Part shown: positions 15,115 to 24,203 of the stretch, in pieces
Layout of the letters: every line of letters begins with the position of its first letter
Position numbering within the stretch: position 1 is the stretch's first letter
Assembly: GCA_002713145.1 (NCBI GenBank)
Contig: PAVS01000005.1
Coordinates: 62,001 to 126,000 of the forward strand
Reading direction: 5' to 3'
DNA length: 64,000 bases
Source of the DNA: Halobacteriovoraceae bacterium
GTDB lineage: Bacteria > Bdellovibrionota > Bacteriovoracia > Bacteriovoracales > Bacteriovoracaceae
The notes under the pieces: model-generated
Seen by the model: only the letters and a program-made list of their open reading frames with translations
Databases searched by the model: none
Told to the model about the DNA's origin: nothing
Position numbers and translations under genes: made by a program

Positions 15115-16452
15115 ATGTATTACAGTTATAATCCACAGGCCAAAGAAAATAGATTTACCATGCTATGGCTCAGTTTTCTAAGTCTTGCCATCATTGCCAC
15201 CGCTTTTGAAGCTCCTTTAACTTTTGTTTTAGGACTTGAAATTCAAGAACATCATATGTGGTGGGATGGGCTATTTAGTGTGATTTTCTTAAGCGATATT
15301 GCACTTAGGATATTTAACAAACTCAAACTCCCCCATAAAACTAAAAACGAATTTGATGAGGATGGATCACAAGAAGCTCCTTATCATAAAAGTATCTGGC
15401 TACCAATTGATCTACTGGCCTCCCTACCATTTGATATCATCACTCATATGTTGGGTCTCAGCTTACCTCTTGCTGTCTATCACTCGTTACGAGCGCTCCG
15501 ACTTATAAGACTGGTTAAGCTCCGTTTTATTTTTGATATCTTTGATTATATACCAAAGCCTCTCAAAGTTTTTTTAGTTATTACATGTGTATTCACCATC
15601 ATTCATTGGATTGCTTGTGGCTGGATGATGATCAATCCTAGAACCGATTTAGATCATTACTCATATTATAATATCTCACTCTACTGGACCATAACCACCC
15701 TCACCACCGTTGGCTATGGTGATATCACTCCGCAAACGAACCTAAGCCGTCTCTATACTATGGGTGTTATGCTCTTTGGAGTGAGTATCTTTGGTTTATT
15801 GATTAGTAATTTCTTTCGCATGATGATGCTCGCGGATAAATACACTCAAGAGAAAAAAGAAAAAATGAATAGTATTCAAGAGTTTATGAAATACTATAAT
15901 ATCCCTCACAGTTTACAACGACAGGTTTTTTCATTTTATAACCATCTCTTAACTCAAAATATTACCGAAGAAGACTCCAAAGTGGTGCAAGAGCTTCCAC
16001 AAGCGCTTCAGCAAGAATTAAATATCTACATGAAAATAAAACTCATCAAAGATCTGCATATTTTTAGAGAATGCTCCACACCCTGTCTTAAAATGATCGC
16101 TGGTAAACTTAAACAAACCTTTCACTCTCCTTACGATACTATAATTAAAAAAGGGGATATTGGAGATGAAATGTTCATCATAGGCCATGGTAAGGTTCAA
16201 GTGAGAACAGGTGAAAAAATTCTGGCAGAACTTAAAGCGGGACAATTCTTTGGAGAAATTGCCCTTATTGAAGACACCATTCGAAATGCGGATGTCCAGG
16301 CCAAGACTTATTGTGACCTCTATATTTTAAGTAAAAAAGATTTTATACAAGTTGTGTCTAAGTACCCTGATCTGGATAAAAAGTTCAAAGAAATCTATCA
16401 TAGGCGTCGCTCGGATCGTAATGTTAATGGGGATAAGGCCAAAGCGGCTTAA
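15115..16452 (+). CDS. Voltage-gated-type K+ channel with cyclic-nucleotide-binding domain
   Basis: A 445-residue ion channel with six transmembrane segments in the first 240 residues. The S4-like segment ALRLIRLVKLRF (127-138) carries regularly spaced Arg/Lys. The pore helix and selectivity filter TTVGYGD (197-203) define K+ selectivity. A C-linker region (about 245-315) leads to a cyclic-nucleotide-binding domain at about 325-430 with the phosphate-binding cassette GQFFGEIALIEDTIRNADV. The Arg in that cassette suits cAMP or cGMP binding. The architecture resembles bacterial and eukaryotic HCN/CNG-type channels. GGGAG lies eight bases before the ATG. It probably couples nucleotide signalling to membrane potential. 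Confidence 0.93.
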   Translation: MYYSYNPQAKENRFTMLWLSFLSLAIIATAFEAPLTFVLGLEIQEHHMWWDGLFSVIFLSDIALRIFNKLKLPHKTKNEFDEDGSQEAPYHKSIWLPIDLLASLPFDIITHMLGLSLPLAVYHSLRALRLIRLVKLRFIFDIFDYIPKPLKVFLVITCVFTIIHWIACGWMMINPRTDLDHYSYYNISLYWTITTLTTVGYGDITPQTNLSRLYTMGVMLFGVSIFGLLISNFFRMMMLADKYTQEKKEKMNSIQEFMKYYNIPHSLQRQVFSFYNHLLTQNITEEDSKVVQELPQALQQELNIYMKIKLIKDLHIFRECSTPCLKMIAGKLKQTFHSPYDTIIKKGDIGDEMFIIGHGKVQVRTGEKILAELKAGQFFGEIALIEDTIRNADVQAKTYCDLYILSKKDFIQVVSKYPDLDKKFKEIYHRRRSDRNVNGDKAKAA

Positions 16453-16499
16453 TCTTCCTTGCCTGGGAAATAAAATTCATTTGATATACAATAGTGATA

Positions 16500-16709
16500 A
16501 TGAAACCAAACTGCATGAAGTGTAAACATTTCTATATCACCTACGACCAAAGAACGCCCCGTGGTTGTCGCATCTACAGCATTCAAAGTGCTTCTCTGCC
16601 TTCCCAAGTGGTAAAGACAGCTAACGGTGGTGCTGAATGTATTGGATTTGAGGAAAAACTTAAAACAAAGTCTACTCAAAAAGATTTAAACGACCCTAAG
16701 TATTGGTAA
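16500..16709 (+). CDS. Small four-cysteine (putative zinc) protein
   Basis: A 69-residue protein starting MKPNCMKCKHFY. It has CxxC at residues 5 and 8, then Cys at about 22 (PRGCRIY) and about 46 (GAECIGF), a spacing that could hold one zinc. Short proteins of this layout are widespread in bacteria and I recall some being labelled uracil-DNA glycosylase, which the length does not support. I chose the ATG at 16500 over a GTG two codons earlier because the family-like sequence starts there. The 3' end overlaps mnmA by 14 bases in the opposite orientation. Function unknown. Confidence 0.65.
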   Translation: MKPNCMKCKHFYITYDQRTPRGCRIYSIQSASLPSQVVKTANGGAECIGFEEKLKTKSTQKDLNDPKYW

Positions 16710-17865
16710 GTTTTTTACCTTGCTCATAGTAATGGGGTCCTGAGTTCTGAATAATGGCCCCCCCTAAACAGATATCATCTTGGTAGAACACAATCGACTG
16801 TCTAATGCCAATGGCCCTTTGAGGTTTTTCAAAACTCACTTTAAGTCCCTGCTCTGTTTGTTCAACCAGGCAGGCTTGATCTTGTTGGCGGTAACGAATT
16901 TTAGCGCTACATCTAAGGGGGAGTTCAGGCTTGTCATTGATCCAGCTCTCTTCACTGGCCAGTAAATAGTCATAGTAAAGTGCAGGATGATCTTCTCCTT
17001 CCACCACATAAACAATATTATTATCAAGATCTTTTTGCGCTACAAACCATGGGCCACCTGGTCCACCGATCCCCATGCCTTTTCTCTGCCCTATTGTATA
17101 AAAACACATCCCATCATGCTGACCGAGTACTTTTCCGGATTCAAGCTCTCTAAATTCTCCCTTTAAAGAGGCAATATATTGACTTAAAAATTGTTTAAAA
17201 TTTCTCTCACCGATAAAGCAAATACCAGTGGAATCTTTTTTGTCGTGGGTGACGAGATTAAAATCTTTGGCCATTTCTCTTACGAGAGGCTTTTTTAATT
17301 GCCCCAGTGGAAAGAGAACATCTCCCAGAATATCTTGTGAAATGGTATAGAGAAAGTATGTTTGATCTTTGTTTTGATCAACCGCCTTGACTAAGTGGTT
17401 ATTGATATTTTGACAATAATGTCCTGTGGCCAAAAAATCTGCTCCCAGCTCTTTTGCATTTTGATAAAAAACTTTAAATTTAATTTCTCTATTACAAAGA
17501 ATATCTGGATTGGGTGTGTAACCTTTTTTGTATTCAGACACAAAAGTATCAAAGACATTGTTTTTATATTCTTCACTAAAGTTGACATTATAATAAGGAA
17601 TATCAAGTTTCGAGCAAACAGAGACCACATCTTCATAGTCTAACTCAGCGGAGCACACACCATTGGCATCAATCTCTTCCCAGTTTTTCATGAAGATCCC
17701 TACAGTCTCAAAACCATATAATTTAACCAAAAGAGCCGTAACAGAAGAATCAACACCTCCGCTCATGCCCACCACAACTTTTTGCTGTGAGTTCTCATCC
17801 CATTGCTTCTCAGTGAGTGAAATGCCGTATTTGGCCAAAATGGCAATTGATTCCTGTCTATTCAT
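16696..17865 (-). CDS. mnmA: tRNA-specific 2-thiouridylase
   Basis: The 389-residue MnmA inserts sulfur at position 2 of wobble U34 in tRNA-Glu, -Gln and -Lys. The PP-loop ATP motif SGGVDSS is at 35-41. Catalytic Cys124 lies in DILCNREIKF and persulfide Cys216 in STGICFIG. The C-terminal half has the tRNA-binding and beta-barrel domains (YTIGQRKGMGIGG). The N-terminus carries about 28 extra residues compared with the usual length. The upstream gene on the same strand is a degenerate paralogue of this enzyme. Confidence 0.95.
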   Translation of the reverse strand: MNRQESIAILAKYGISLTEKQWDENSQQKVVVGMSGGVDSSVTALLVKLYGFETVGIFMKNWEEIDANGVCSAELDYEDVVSVCSKLDIPYYNVNFSEEYKNNVFDTFVSEYKKGYTPNPDILCNREIKFKVFYQNAKELGADFLATGHYCQNINNHLVKAVDQNKDQTYFLYTISQDILGDVLFPLGQLKKPLVREMAKDFNLVTHDKKDSTGICFIGERNFKQFLSQYIASLKGEFRELESGKVLGQHDGMCFYTIGQRKGMGIGGPGGPWFVAQKDLDNNIVYVVEGEDHPALYYDYLLASEESWINDKPELPLRCSAKIRYRQQDQACLVEQTEQGLKVSFEKPQRAIGIRQSIVFYQDDICLGGAIIQNSGPHYYEQGKKLTNT

Positions 17866-17903
17866 GCCTACTATATATATAAAAAATTAGAGAAATGAAA
17901 GCC

Positions 17904-19115
17904 TTAGAACTTGAATTCTTTTGGGACAAATTTCTCATCCCCTTGGGAGGGCCTAAACTCATGCACTCTATCTAGAGGCTCATATCTGCCTCTTTGATCC
18001 ACAGTCCCAAAACCGATAACTTTCGCATTTCTGCCTTCTTTATCGTAGAGAACAAAAATATCACCTTTAATAAGGGGATAGTATTTTTGCTCAAATTCCA
18101 CATAAGCAGATGAATTGTTTTTAAAATACAAGATAGCTTTATTCATTTTAGTAGAATATTTAGTTTTGACAAAACAAGCGATGGGCTTTGAGCGCTCTAA
18201 ATTTCCATTGACTTTCATATGAGTCAGTTGAGTTCCTAAAAAGGTGAGATTTTTTTTCGAGCCTATTTGTAAGACGTTTCTTTTGAAATCAAACCCCACA
18301 ATTTCAATATCTTTTTCTTCAGAGGTATTCACCCCCTTAAAGTTAAAATCTCTCTCCGTAATATAATGATTGATCATTCCTTCATGGTCACCATGGGTAT
18401 TGGAATTATCAATATTAATGACTTGCCCAGCATTGATCAAAGATTTAGGAATTTTCTGGGAGATATACTTACCGTAGGAGTTAATTTCTCGAAAACAAAA
18501 ATTATATTTTTTACTCTTATTAGGAACAATAAGGTTAAACTTTTTAGCTATTTTGATAACTTCTTCTTGTTTCAGCTCACCTAACGGTAATATAAGATGT
18601 CTCAGATATTGGTTTTCTATATTAGATAATAAATAAGATTGATCAGACTCATGGTCAATATTAGAGTGAACAAAAAAATCATCAGTGGTTAAACTTTTAT
18701 GGATTTTTCCAAAGTGTCCTGTTGCAATAAAGTCAGCTTTTAGCTTTTTCATTTTTTCAAACATAATTTTTATGCGCATTTCAGTGCAATTAAAGCAAGA
18801 CGCATTAGCGTTTCCGGCTAACTTATTTGAGAGTAGCGGATCAATAACTTCTGATTCATATTGAGATTTTGCATCTGTGGCATAAAAAGGAATTTTTAAA
18901 CGTTGGCAAAACTCTTTGATCGCTTCCAAGTTTTGCACATGACATTTTGGATAGAACTCTTCCCGAGCAAAATTCTCATCTATATTAGTTATAATAGACA
19001 TACCTATGACGTCAAAGCCTTGTTTTTTCAATAGAAAAGCGGCTACACTCGAAGCAACTCTCCCGGTAAGACCTACGACAACTCTCTTACCTGAGTCTTT
19101 TTGAACAGCATTCAT
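17904..19115 (-). CDS. Divergent MnmA paralogue with degenerate PP-loop
   Basis: A 403-residue MnmA homologue. It aligns with MnmA through ADFIATGHFGKIH, ESDQSYLLSNI, LILPLGELKQEEV and the C-terminal barrel. The PP-loop SGGVDSS is TGRVASS at 17-23, losing a Gly and the catalytic-site Asp. Both cysteines appear kept: Cys110 in CFNCTEMRIK and Cys207 in YNFCFREI, though the residues around the second are changed. Adenylation of U34 by the usual mechanism is therefore doubtful. I chose the ATG at 19115 because AGGAG sits six bases upstream; an ATG two codons earlier abuts the SD. It lies directly upstream of mnmA, consistent with tandem duplication and divergence. Confidence 0.8.
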   Translation of the reverse strand: MNAVQKDSGKRVVVGLTGRVASSVAAFLLKKQGFDVIGMSIITNIDENFAREEFYPKCHVQNLEAIKEFCQRLKIPFYATDAKSQYESEVIDPLLSNKLAGNANASCFNCTEMRIKIMFEKMKKLKADFIATGHFGKIHKSLTTDDFFVHSNIDHESDQSYLLSNIENQYLRHLILPLGELKQEEVIKIAKKFNLIVPNKSKKYNFCFREINSYGKYISQKIPKSLINAGQVINIDNSNTHGDHEGMINHYITERDFNFKGVNTSEEKDIEIVGFDFKRNVLQIGSKKNLTFLGTQLTHMKVNGNLERSKPIACFVKTKYSTKMNKAILYFKNNSSAYVEFEQKYYPLIKGDIFVLYDKEGRNAKVIGFGTVDQRGRYEPLDRVHEFRPSQGDEKFVPKEFKF

Positions 19116-19179
19116 GATCATCTCCTAGGTAAATTATATCCTAAATTAAATTATTAAAAAAGTTGGTAAAATAGATGTA

Positions 19180-19803
19180 ATGAATTCGAATATAACAAAT
19201 AGCAATAGGATTTACTTATTTGATTATCTTAAAGATGATAAGCACAAAAATCCTCTCAAAACATTTTTGCTTTTCTTAAAAAAGCACCAAATCAAAGATT
19301 ATTCTTTTGTTTATTCTAACTGTATGGATTCACTTCATCCCAAAATGACAATTAGAGATAATCTCCTTTTGGATTCCTTACCAAGCTCTATCATTAAAAA
19401 GACAAATTCAAGTATTAGTGAATATTTATATGACTTGAAAAATAATCATATCAAAAAGCTTATTGATAATATTCCAGACTTCAATAAAGAAGTACACTTG
19501 CTAGAAAAACACGAGGTTAAACTCGTCTCTTTAGTGAAGGCCCTGGTCGCTCAAACTGATTTTTTATTTTTAAACCAGCCTGAGATGGGGTTTTCTGCTG
19601 ATCAGTTAGAACTGTTAAAACTGGCGCTTCAGCACGAAGCTCATATCAATAATAGAATCATATTTATAAAGCCTCATTCCAATATGCTCTGGCCCGATAT
19701 CATCGACTGTATTGTCTCTCATCACGATTTTCAATTTCAAATAGAGATGAACCCCCTCTGTGAAAATCACGAATTTAATAAAATACATAAAAAAGTTATA
19801 TAA
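19180..19803 (+). CDS. ABC-ATPase-like protein lacking Walker A
   Basis: A 207-residue protein that resembles the second half of an ABC ATPase. SFVYSN...LHPKMTIRDNLLL looks like the Q-loop and following helix. HEVKLVSLVKALVAQTDFLFLNQPE resembles the segment from the signature helix to Walker B, but LLLDEP is LFLNQP, so the Walker B Asp and catalytic Glu positions are altered. NRIIFIKPHS could correspond to the H-loop strand. No Walker A GxxGxGK(S/T) is present, so ATP hydrolysis is unlikely. It diverges from the MnmA paralogue with only about 60 bases between and overlaps the next gene by eight bases at its 3' end. The homology is my reading of pattern, not a search result. Confidence 0.6.
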   Translation: MNSNITNSNRIYLFDYLKDDKHKNPLKTFLLFLKKHQIKDYSFVYSNCMDSLHPKMTIRDNLLLDSLPSSIIKKTNSSISEYLYDLKNNHIKKLIDNIPDFNKEVHLLEKHEVKLVSLVKALVAQTDFLFLNQPEMGFSADQLELLKLALQHEAHINNRIIFIKPHSNMLWPDIIDCIVSHHDFQFQIEMNPLCENHEFNKIHKKVI

Positions 19804-20728
19804 ACTTCACAGCACAGTTTATTTTGTAAGCGGGATTGATAAAAATATTCATGGGCTTAAGTCTTAACTGCAAGATGTATTCATCCGTTAACAGTTCCAC
19901 ATTATTGGTGTTTTGTTTTATCTCTAATGAATTCAGCTGGGAGTTAGTGTGCATATGAACCACAGCTTGATCTTCCTTATGAAAACAAATCACCTGTATA
20001 AGATTTTCATCAGAAAAACCACATAAAGGCTGCAAATTATTTTTAAATCGATCAAAGTCTGTATTCATGAGAGTGCTAAGATGAGAATATATTTTGGCAT
20101 TGATACGGCCATAAAAAGCATATAATAATTCTTTGCCTTCATTCAGCTGGCCTGGCAATACCGGTAAATTTTCTTTTTGCCACTCTATAAACTTAGCATC
20201 GTAATCTAGATCATAAAACTGATGAATTTCTCTGGCAAAAACTTCAAATTCTTGATCAAAGTATTTGTTAAACTCTAACTGAGTCTTTGGTGATTGAAAG
20301 TATTTTTCAAGAAAGCTTTTAATCCCCATGCTTTTAGTATTCACATAAGTATTGGCCTTACTCAATTTAAGTGAGAAGTGGTACTCCTGATCGGCTATTA
20401 CAATTAAATCAACTTCTGAGTAGTTCTTCTTCTCAGCGTTCATTGATTTACCAATCACTTGAATCTGCTTAATGTTTCCTGAGAGATAATCATTCATTTG
20501 AAGGGCAGTGTGTTCGGCAAAGTTTTGGAGTGAAGTGATAAAGTCTGGTTTATAATGTCTTATAAATCCTTCTTGTTGCGCTAGGATACTATAGGTGGAT
20601 TCACTTAGAGACTCTAAGAATTGCTTTTCAAGGTTTGCATTTTTGGCCAAGGAGGAAGCCACTAAATATTCAAAAAGTGAGCCTTTATATTCATTTAGTA
20701 ATGCTTCATAACGACGTTCATCATTCAC
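19796..20728 (-). CDS. Hypothetical protein with possible PD-(D/E)XK nuclease core
   Basis: A 310-residue cytoplasmic protein. Residues about 10-35 (YKGSLFEYLVASSLA) offer an N-terminal Glu helix. SEVDLIVIADQEYHFSLKLSK at about 103-123 resembles the D-x(n)-(E/S)-x-K hairpin of PD-(D/E)XK nucleases, in the variant where Ser replaces the second acid, as in HaeIII-type enzymes. The C-terminal part is beta-rich and unassigned. This is a weak, motif-level reading. It is not next to a DNA methyltransferase; the only one in the window is 15 kb away. It sits seven bases downstream of gsk on the same strand. Confidence 0.5.
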   Translation of the reverse strand: MNDERRYEALLNEYKGSLFEYLVASSLAKNANLEKQFLESLSESTYSILAQQEGFIRHYKPDFITSLQNFAEHTALQMNDYLSGNIKQIQVIGKSMNAEKKNYSEVDLIVIADQEYHFSLKLSKANTYVNTKSMGIKSFLEKYFQSPKTQLEFNKYFDQEFEVFAREIHQFYDLDYDAKFIEWQKENLPVLPGQLNEGKELLYAFYGRINAKIYSHLSTLMNTDFDRFKNNLQPLCGFSDENLIQVICFHKEDQAVVHMHTNSQLNSLEIKQNTNNVELLTDEYILQLRLKPMNIFINPAYKINCAVKFI

Positions 20729-20735
20729 AACTTAT

Positions 20736-22034
20736 CTATTTACTCCAATAACCTTCTTCTAAAACATCTTCTCTCTCGGGGAGTCCTTTGTAAAGTCTGG
20801 GAGAGTTTTGACTTAAAACCTCGAAACTCACTCTATTGGCATATTTAGAAATTTGGGAAATGGATGAATAAGTTAAATATTTATCTTCATGCTTAGGGGA
20901 ATTAGGAACAAGATCTTTGTGATGAAGATTCGCCGCTAAATCATGGAGAACTGCTGAGAGGGCTGCATCCCCTGCCCCATTAGTATTTTTAATCGCGAGT
21001 GGTCCACCATTGAAGGGAGCAATATGGGTATAAATTTTAAGAGGATCTTTGCAATCTCTTCTTCGTTGGGCCCTGGAATACTCGAATTGATTATAATTTA
21101 CAATTGATTTTGTAACCAGAGGTTCACTTGTTTCTCTTTTATGTTGCTCGTCTGTGTATCCAGCTAAATAGAGCCCTTTTTTACCCACTGTGACCAGGGC
21201 CATATCCACACTCTCCAACAAAGTCTCACAGGCCCGAAGGGGATCATCTTCACCAATCAAACACTGACATTCATTAAGATTCATCGCCAACATCGTGACA
21301 TACTTCTGAGAAAAATCCATTAAATATTCTTTTTTCGCTTCTACAAGTGTACTTGTTCCTAAAGACATAATGACCGGGACATTATATTCTTTTGCTAGCT
21401 CGCAACTTCTAATGGTGGATTCAAAAATAGGCTCATCTTGGTTTCTTAAAGTATAAGCCGACACAAGTAGCGCACACGAATTGCGGATGATCTTTTCTGG
21501 TATGGACTCAGGTCTATAATCATTCATGCACCCTTTAGAGATAGCAAAAGTCCTTTCAAGATCTGGAGTAATAAAGCAAAGAGCTCTTCCCATAGAGGTG
21601 GCCGAAGGCTGTAAATAGCTCATGTCAACGAGAGCAGAAGTTTTGGATAAATACCCATAAGCATAATCACCCACAACAATATGTTTATTAATACAACCAA
21701 GAGCATATGAGGGGCTTTCAGAGAGTATCGAAAAATTATGGAGGGTGTTCCCAACGGCTCCACCTGGGTATTCCCCTTTGACCATATTATTTGATTTTGC
21801 GTATTGGTAAATTTCCTCACACAAAGCATCTTCTATAATGAAGGATTCACCTTTATTAAATTGATATTTATTTAAAAAAGTATCATCAACTTCAATTTCA
21901 ATATCCACTAAAACTTGATCTAGGCCCGTAACATAGACTTTACTGTTTTCACTCACAGGTCCTGTCAGGGCCACACGCCCTTTTTCAGTTACAGGAAAGT
22001 AATGTTTCGTTTTGCGTCTTCCAGGGAATTTCAT
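20736..22034 (-). CDS. gsk: Inosine-guanosine kinase
   Basis: The 432-residue protein matches the E. coli Gsk layout from end to end: MKFPGRRKTKHYFPV at the start, GLDQVLVDIE, GGAVGNTLHNFS, SYLQPSATSMGR, NQFEYSRAQRRRDC, HIAPFNGGP, the PfkB motif NTNGAGDAALSAVLHD with the catalytic Asp, and LPEREDVLEEGYW at the end. It phosphorylates inosine and guanosine with ATP for purine salvage. Such salvage would suit a cell feeding on nucleosides from other cells. It is first of a pair with the putative nuclease-like gene and diverges from the amidohydrolase gene. Confidence 0.95.
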   Translation of the reverse strand: MKFPGRRKTKHYFPVTEKGRVALTGPVSENSKVYVTGLDQVLVDIEIEVDDTFLNKYQFNKGESFIIEDALCEEIYQYAKSNNMVKGEYPGGAVGNTLHNFSILSESPSYALGCINKHIVVGDYAYGYLSKTSALVDMSYLQPSATSMGRALCFITPDLERTFAISKGCMNDYRPESIPEKIIRNSCALLVSAYTLRNQDEPIFESTIRSCELAKEYNVPVIMSLGTSTLVEAKKEYLMDFSQKYVTMLAMNLNECQCLIGEDDPLRACETLLESVDMALVTVGKKGLYLAGYTDEQHKRETSEPLVTKSIVNYNQFEYSRAQRRRDCKDPLKIYTHIAPFNGGPLAIKNTNGAGDAALSAVLHDLAANLHHKDLVPNSPKHEDKYLTYSSISQISKYANRVSFEVLSQNSPRLYKGLPEREDVLEEGYWSK

Positions 22035-22093
22035 AATCTCTCTACCTTAAGCAATTTTAGACAAATTGGGAGTATATATGGTAATTTTTTCAT

Positions 22094-22900
22094 ATGGTCG
22101 ATACCCAAAACAAGACACCCTTATTTAACTATTATGCTCCACAAAATAAATATATTGGGCTTATATCCATTCCCCATTCTGGCTTGGAAAAACCCCATGA
22201 ATTTGATGAGTTTTTAACACAAGATGAAGTCGCTCTCAAGCAAGATGTTGATTTCTTTGTTCATGAACTCGTCGATATTCCAAAACTACAGGCAAGGGGA
22301 ATTGCAGTTATCAAGTCTAATATAATTCGAACTTGTGTAGATCTAAATCGTTCCCCTGAAACTTGTGTGCTCAATTGGAAACAAAACTCAAGACAAGTCC
22401 CGGTAGTGACCCAAGAGCCAGATGAGCTTAAAGCGACAGAATTGCGGGCGAAATTTTATGGGCCTTATTATGAAATGCTCAAAGCTCTCATTTTTGAGCT
22501 CATCAACAAAAACCCACCTGGTAATATTGTTGATCTCCATAGTATGCCCTCCCGGGCCACTGCCTATCATATGCAACAAAAGCCTGATCAGAGAGAACAA
22601 AGACCAGATTTTTGCTTAAGCGATCAATTCGGTGCTTCCTGTGTACCAGCTTTCATACAAAATATTCAAACAGCACTTGCTGAAAAGTATTCGGAAGTTT
22701 TTATTAATGACCCTTATAAAGGGGGCTATATCACTCAATATATTCACGAAAACTTTGCGGGAGTCAATAATATTCAAATTGAAATTAGCAGAGCTTTATA
22801 TATGGATGAAGAACAATTCTCTCTCAAGCCAGAACATGCTGAGCTTAAGGATCATCTTACAAAATCCTTAATTGCCCTTTTTGAGAAGTTTGAAGTCTAA
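22094..22900 (+). CDS. N-formylglutamate amidohydrolase family protein
   Basis: A 268-residue cytoplasmic enzyme of the FGase (HutG-like) zinc amidohydrolase family. Diagnostic blocks are ISIPHSGLEKP (metal-binding His), TCVDLNRSPE, NIVDLHSMPSRATAYH and NIQIEISRALYMDE (Glu and Arg). Family members hydrolyse N-formylglutamate in histidine breakdown, or other N-acylated amino acids. No hut genes are nearby, so the substrate is open. There is no strong ribosome binding site at the chosen ATG, which lies about 60 bases from the divergent gsk start. The stop shares CTAA with the convergent gene. Confidence 0.86.
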   Translation: MVDTQNKTPLFNYYAPQNKYIGLISIPHSGLEKPHEFDEFLTQDEVALKQDVDFFVHELVDIPKLQARGIAVIKSNIIRTCVDLNRSPETCVLNWKQNSRQVPVVTQEPDELKATELRAKFYGPYYEMLKALIFELINKNPPGNIVDLHSMPSRATAYHMQQKPDQREQRPDFCLSDQFGASCVPAFIQNIQTALAEKYSEVFINDPYKGGYITQYIHENFAGVNNIQIEISRALYMDEEQFSLKPEHAELKDHLTKSLIALFEKFEV

Positions 22901-24111
22901 TTCATTCTAATTTTATTTTTTTGGTCCCAAAGCCTACGTTTGGTTTCTTGAATAATCTTTTCGTATTGCTCTTTGATTGAGAGTCTTTTTTCAGGTTTTT
23001 TCTCTTCTTTGATCATGGTTTTGAGTGCCGCTTCTTCTAACTCAATATTGAGCTTGAGAAGAACTTCCGGCTTAAGTTTAACCCCACCCACTTTTCTTCT
23101 CGAAAAAGTTCGACCTACTCGAGCAAAGACATATTCATAAAGTGGCTCTAGTTGTCTTTGATTTTCTCTCCCTCTTTCTAAAAACTGTATCGCACTCGAG
23201 AGTATCTCTAATCTATTCTCATTATGGCTCCATGCTGATAATAAATATAACATCCCTTCGTGATCAATTTGACGTGCAAAAGGAAGAGAGCGAAACTCTT
23301 GGTAAATAATATCCGCAAGTGACTCCGTCGTATCTAGAAAATCAATTTCAAGAAGCATTTTATTTTTAATTTTTTCAGCTTCAGCATTTTCAACTTTTAT
23401 GTTCATTATAAAAGAATAGATATAGCTTCCTCTTTTATTGAGAACCAAATAGCTTTTATAGTCTTTATCTTTATACTCAAGTTGAAAAATGGCCCTATTT
23501 GTATTGGAGATATAATTATATTTAAAAACTCTTTTATTGATTAGTTTGCTTCTCAATTCTAAGAGATAGAGGTTATAAATCATCTCTCCATAAGAGATCT
23601 CCCACTGACTAATATCTTTAGAAAAAATATCTTTCCAAATATTATTATATTTTTTTTGTGTAAGATGTTGTCTTACCACAGGTAACTCAAAGATTTTTTG
23701 AGAGTTAAGCACATTCGGGAAGGAGAATTTAGGAAGAAAATAAAGTTGTCCTAAGATTTCATCCTTAGCGTTAAAAATGGAAAGTCCAAAGTCAGATGAC
23801 TTTAGCTCACTATTGTATTTCATGACAGGGGCGACAAAGTAAAATGGATTCTTAACTGGCAGGGGAACTGTCACTGTTTTAAAATGAAATTTTTTCCAAA
23901 GGTTTTCATTTACCAACTCGGACTTACTGATTTCTATAGGTGGCTCGGCTTTAACTAAAAATTCACTGTGATTAGCAATCGTAAACCAATTATTCATCTC
24001 ACCTTGATTTACAATTTGGTTATAATAATAATAGGGAGAGATCAGGACATAAGCACCAATCCCTAAAATAACAGTCAAAAATATCAAAAAACTAAATAAA
24101 ACTAATCTCAT
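22897..24111 (-). CDS. Membrane-anchored hypothetical protein
   Basis: A 404-residue protein with one N-terminal membrane segment (about residues 2-24) and a large, presumably periplasmic, body. The body has many aromatic and Lys residues and a basic, helical C-terminal tail (about 355-404) rich in Glu-Lys-Arg. No recognised domain. No Shine-Dalgarno is evident before the ATG. Its 3' end shares a 4-base antiparallel stop with the amidohydrolase gene. Confidence 0.65.
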   Translation of the reverse strand: MRLVLFSFLIFLTVILGIGAYVLISPYYYYNQIVNQGEMNNWFTIANHSEFLVKAEPPIEISKSELVNENLWKKFHFKTVTVPLPVKNPFYFVAPVMKYNSELKSSDFGLSIFNAKDEILGQLYFLPKFSFPNVLNSQKIFELPVVRQHLTQKKYNNIWKDIFSKDISQWEISYGEMIYNLYLLELRSKLINKRVFKYNYISNTNRAIFQLEYKDKDYKSYLVLNKRGSYIYSFIMNIKVENAEAEKIKNKMLLEIDFLDTTESLADIIYQEFRSLPFARQIDHEGMLYLLSAWSHNENRLEILSSAIQFLERGRENQRQLEPLYEYVFARVGRTFSRRKVGGVKLKPEVLLKLNIELEEAALKTMIKEEKKPEKRLSIKEQYEKIIQETKRRLWDQKNKIRMN

Positions 24112-24203
24112 ATATACGAATTATTAATAGTTTACCTTATTTAAGTAAATTGAAAAACCTAAATATTTGATAATATCGTCCGATAAGAAGATCAGAGGAA
24201 ATT

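Noticed and set aside
16449..16679. A reverse-strand protein opposite the small four-Cys gene
   Set aside because: The forward reading has a regular Cys pattern and a sensible start, while the reverse has no motif or ribosome binding site.
16500..16709. Uracil-DNA glycosylase
   Set aside because: Some relatives seem to carry this name, but 69 residues and a four-Cys pattern cannot form the glycosylase fold.
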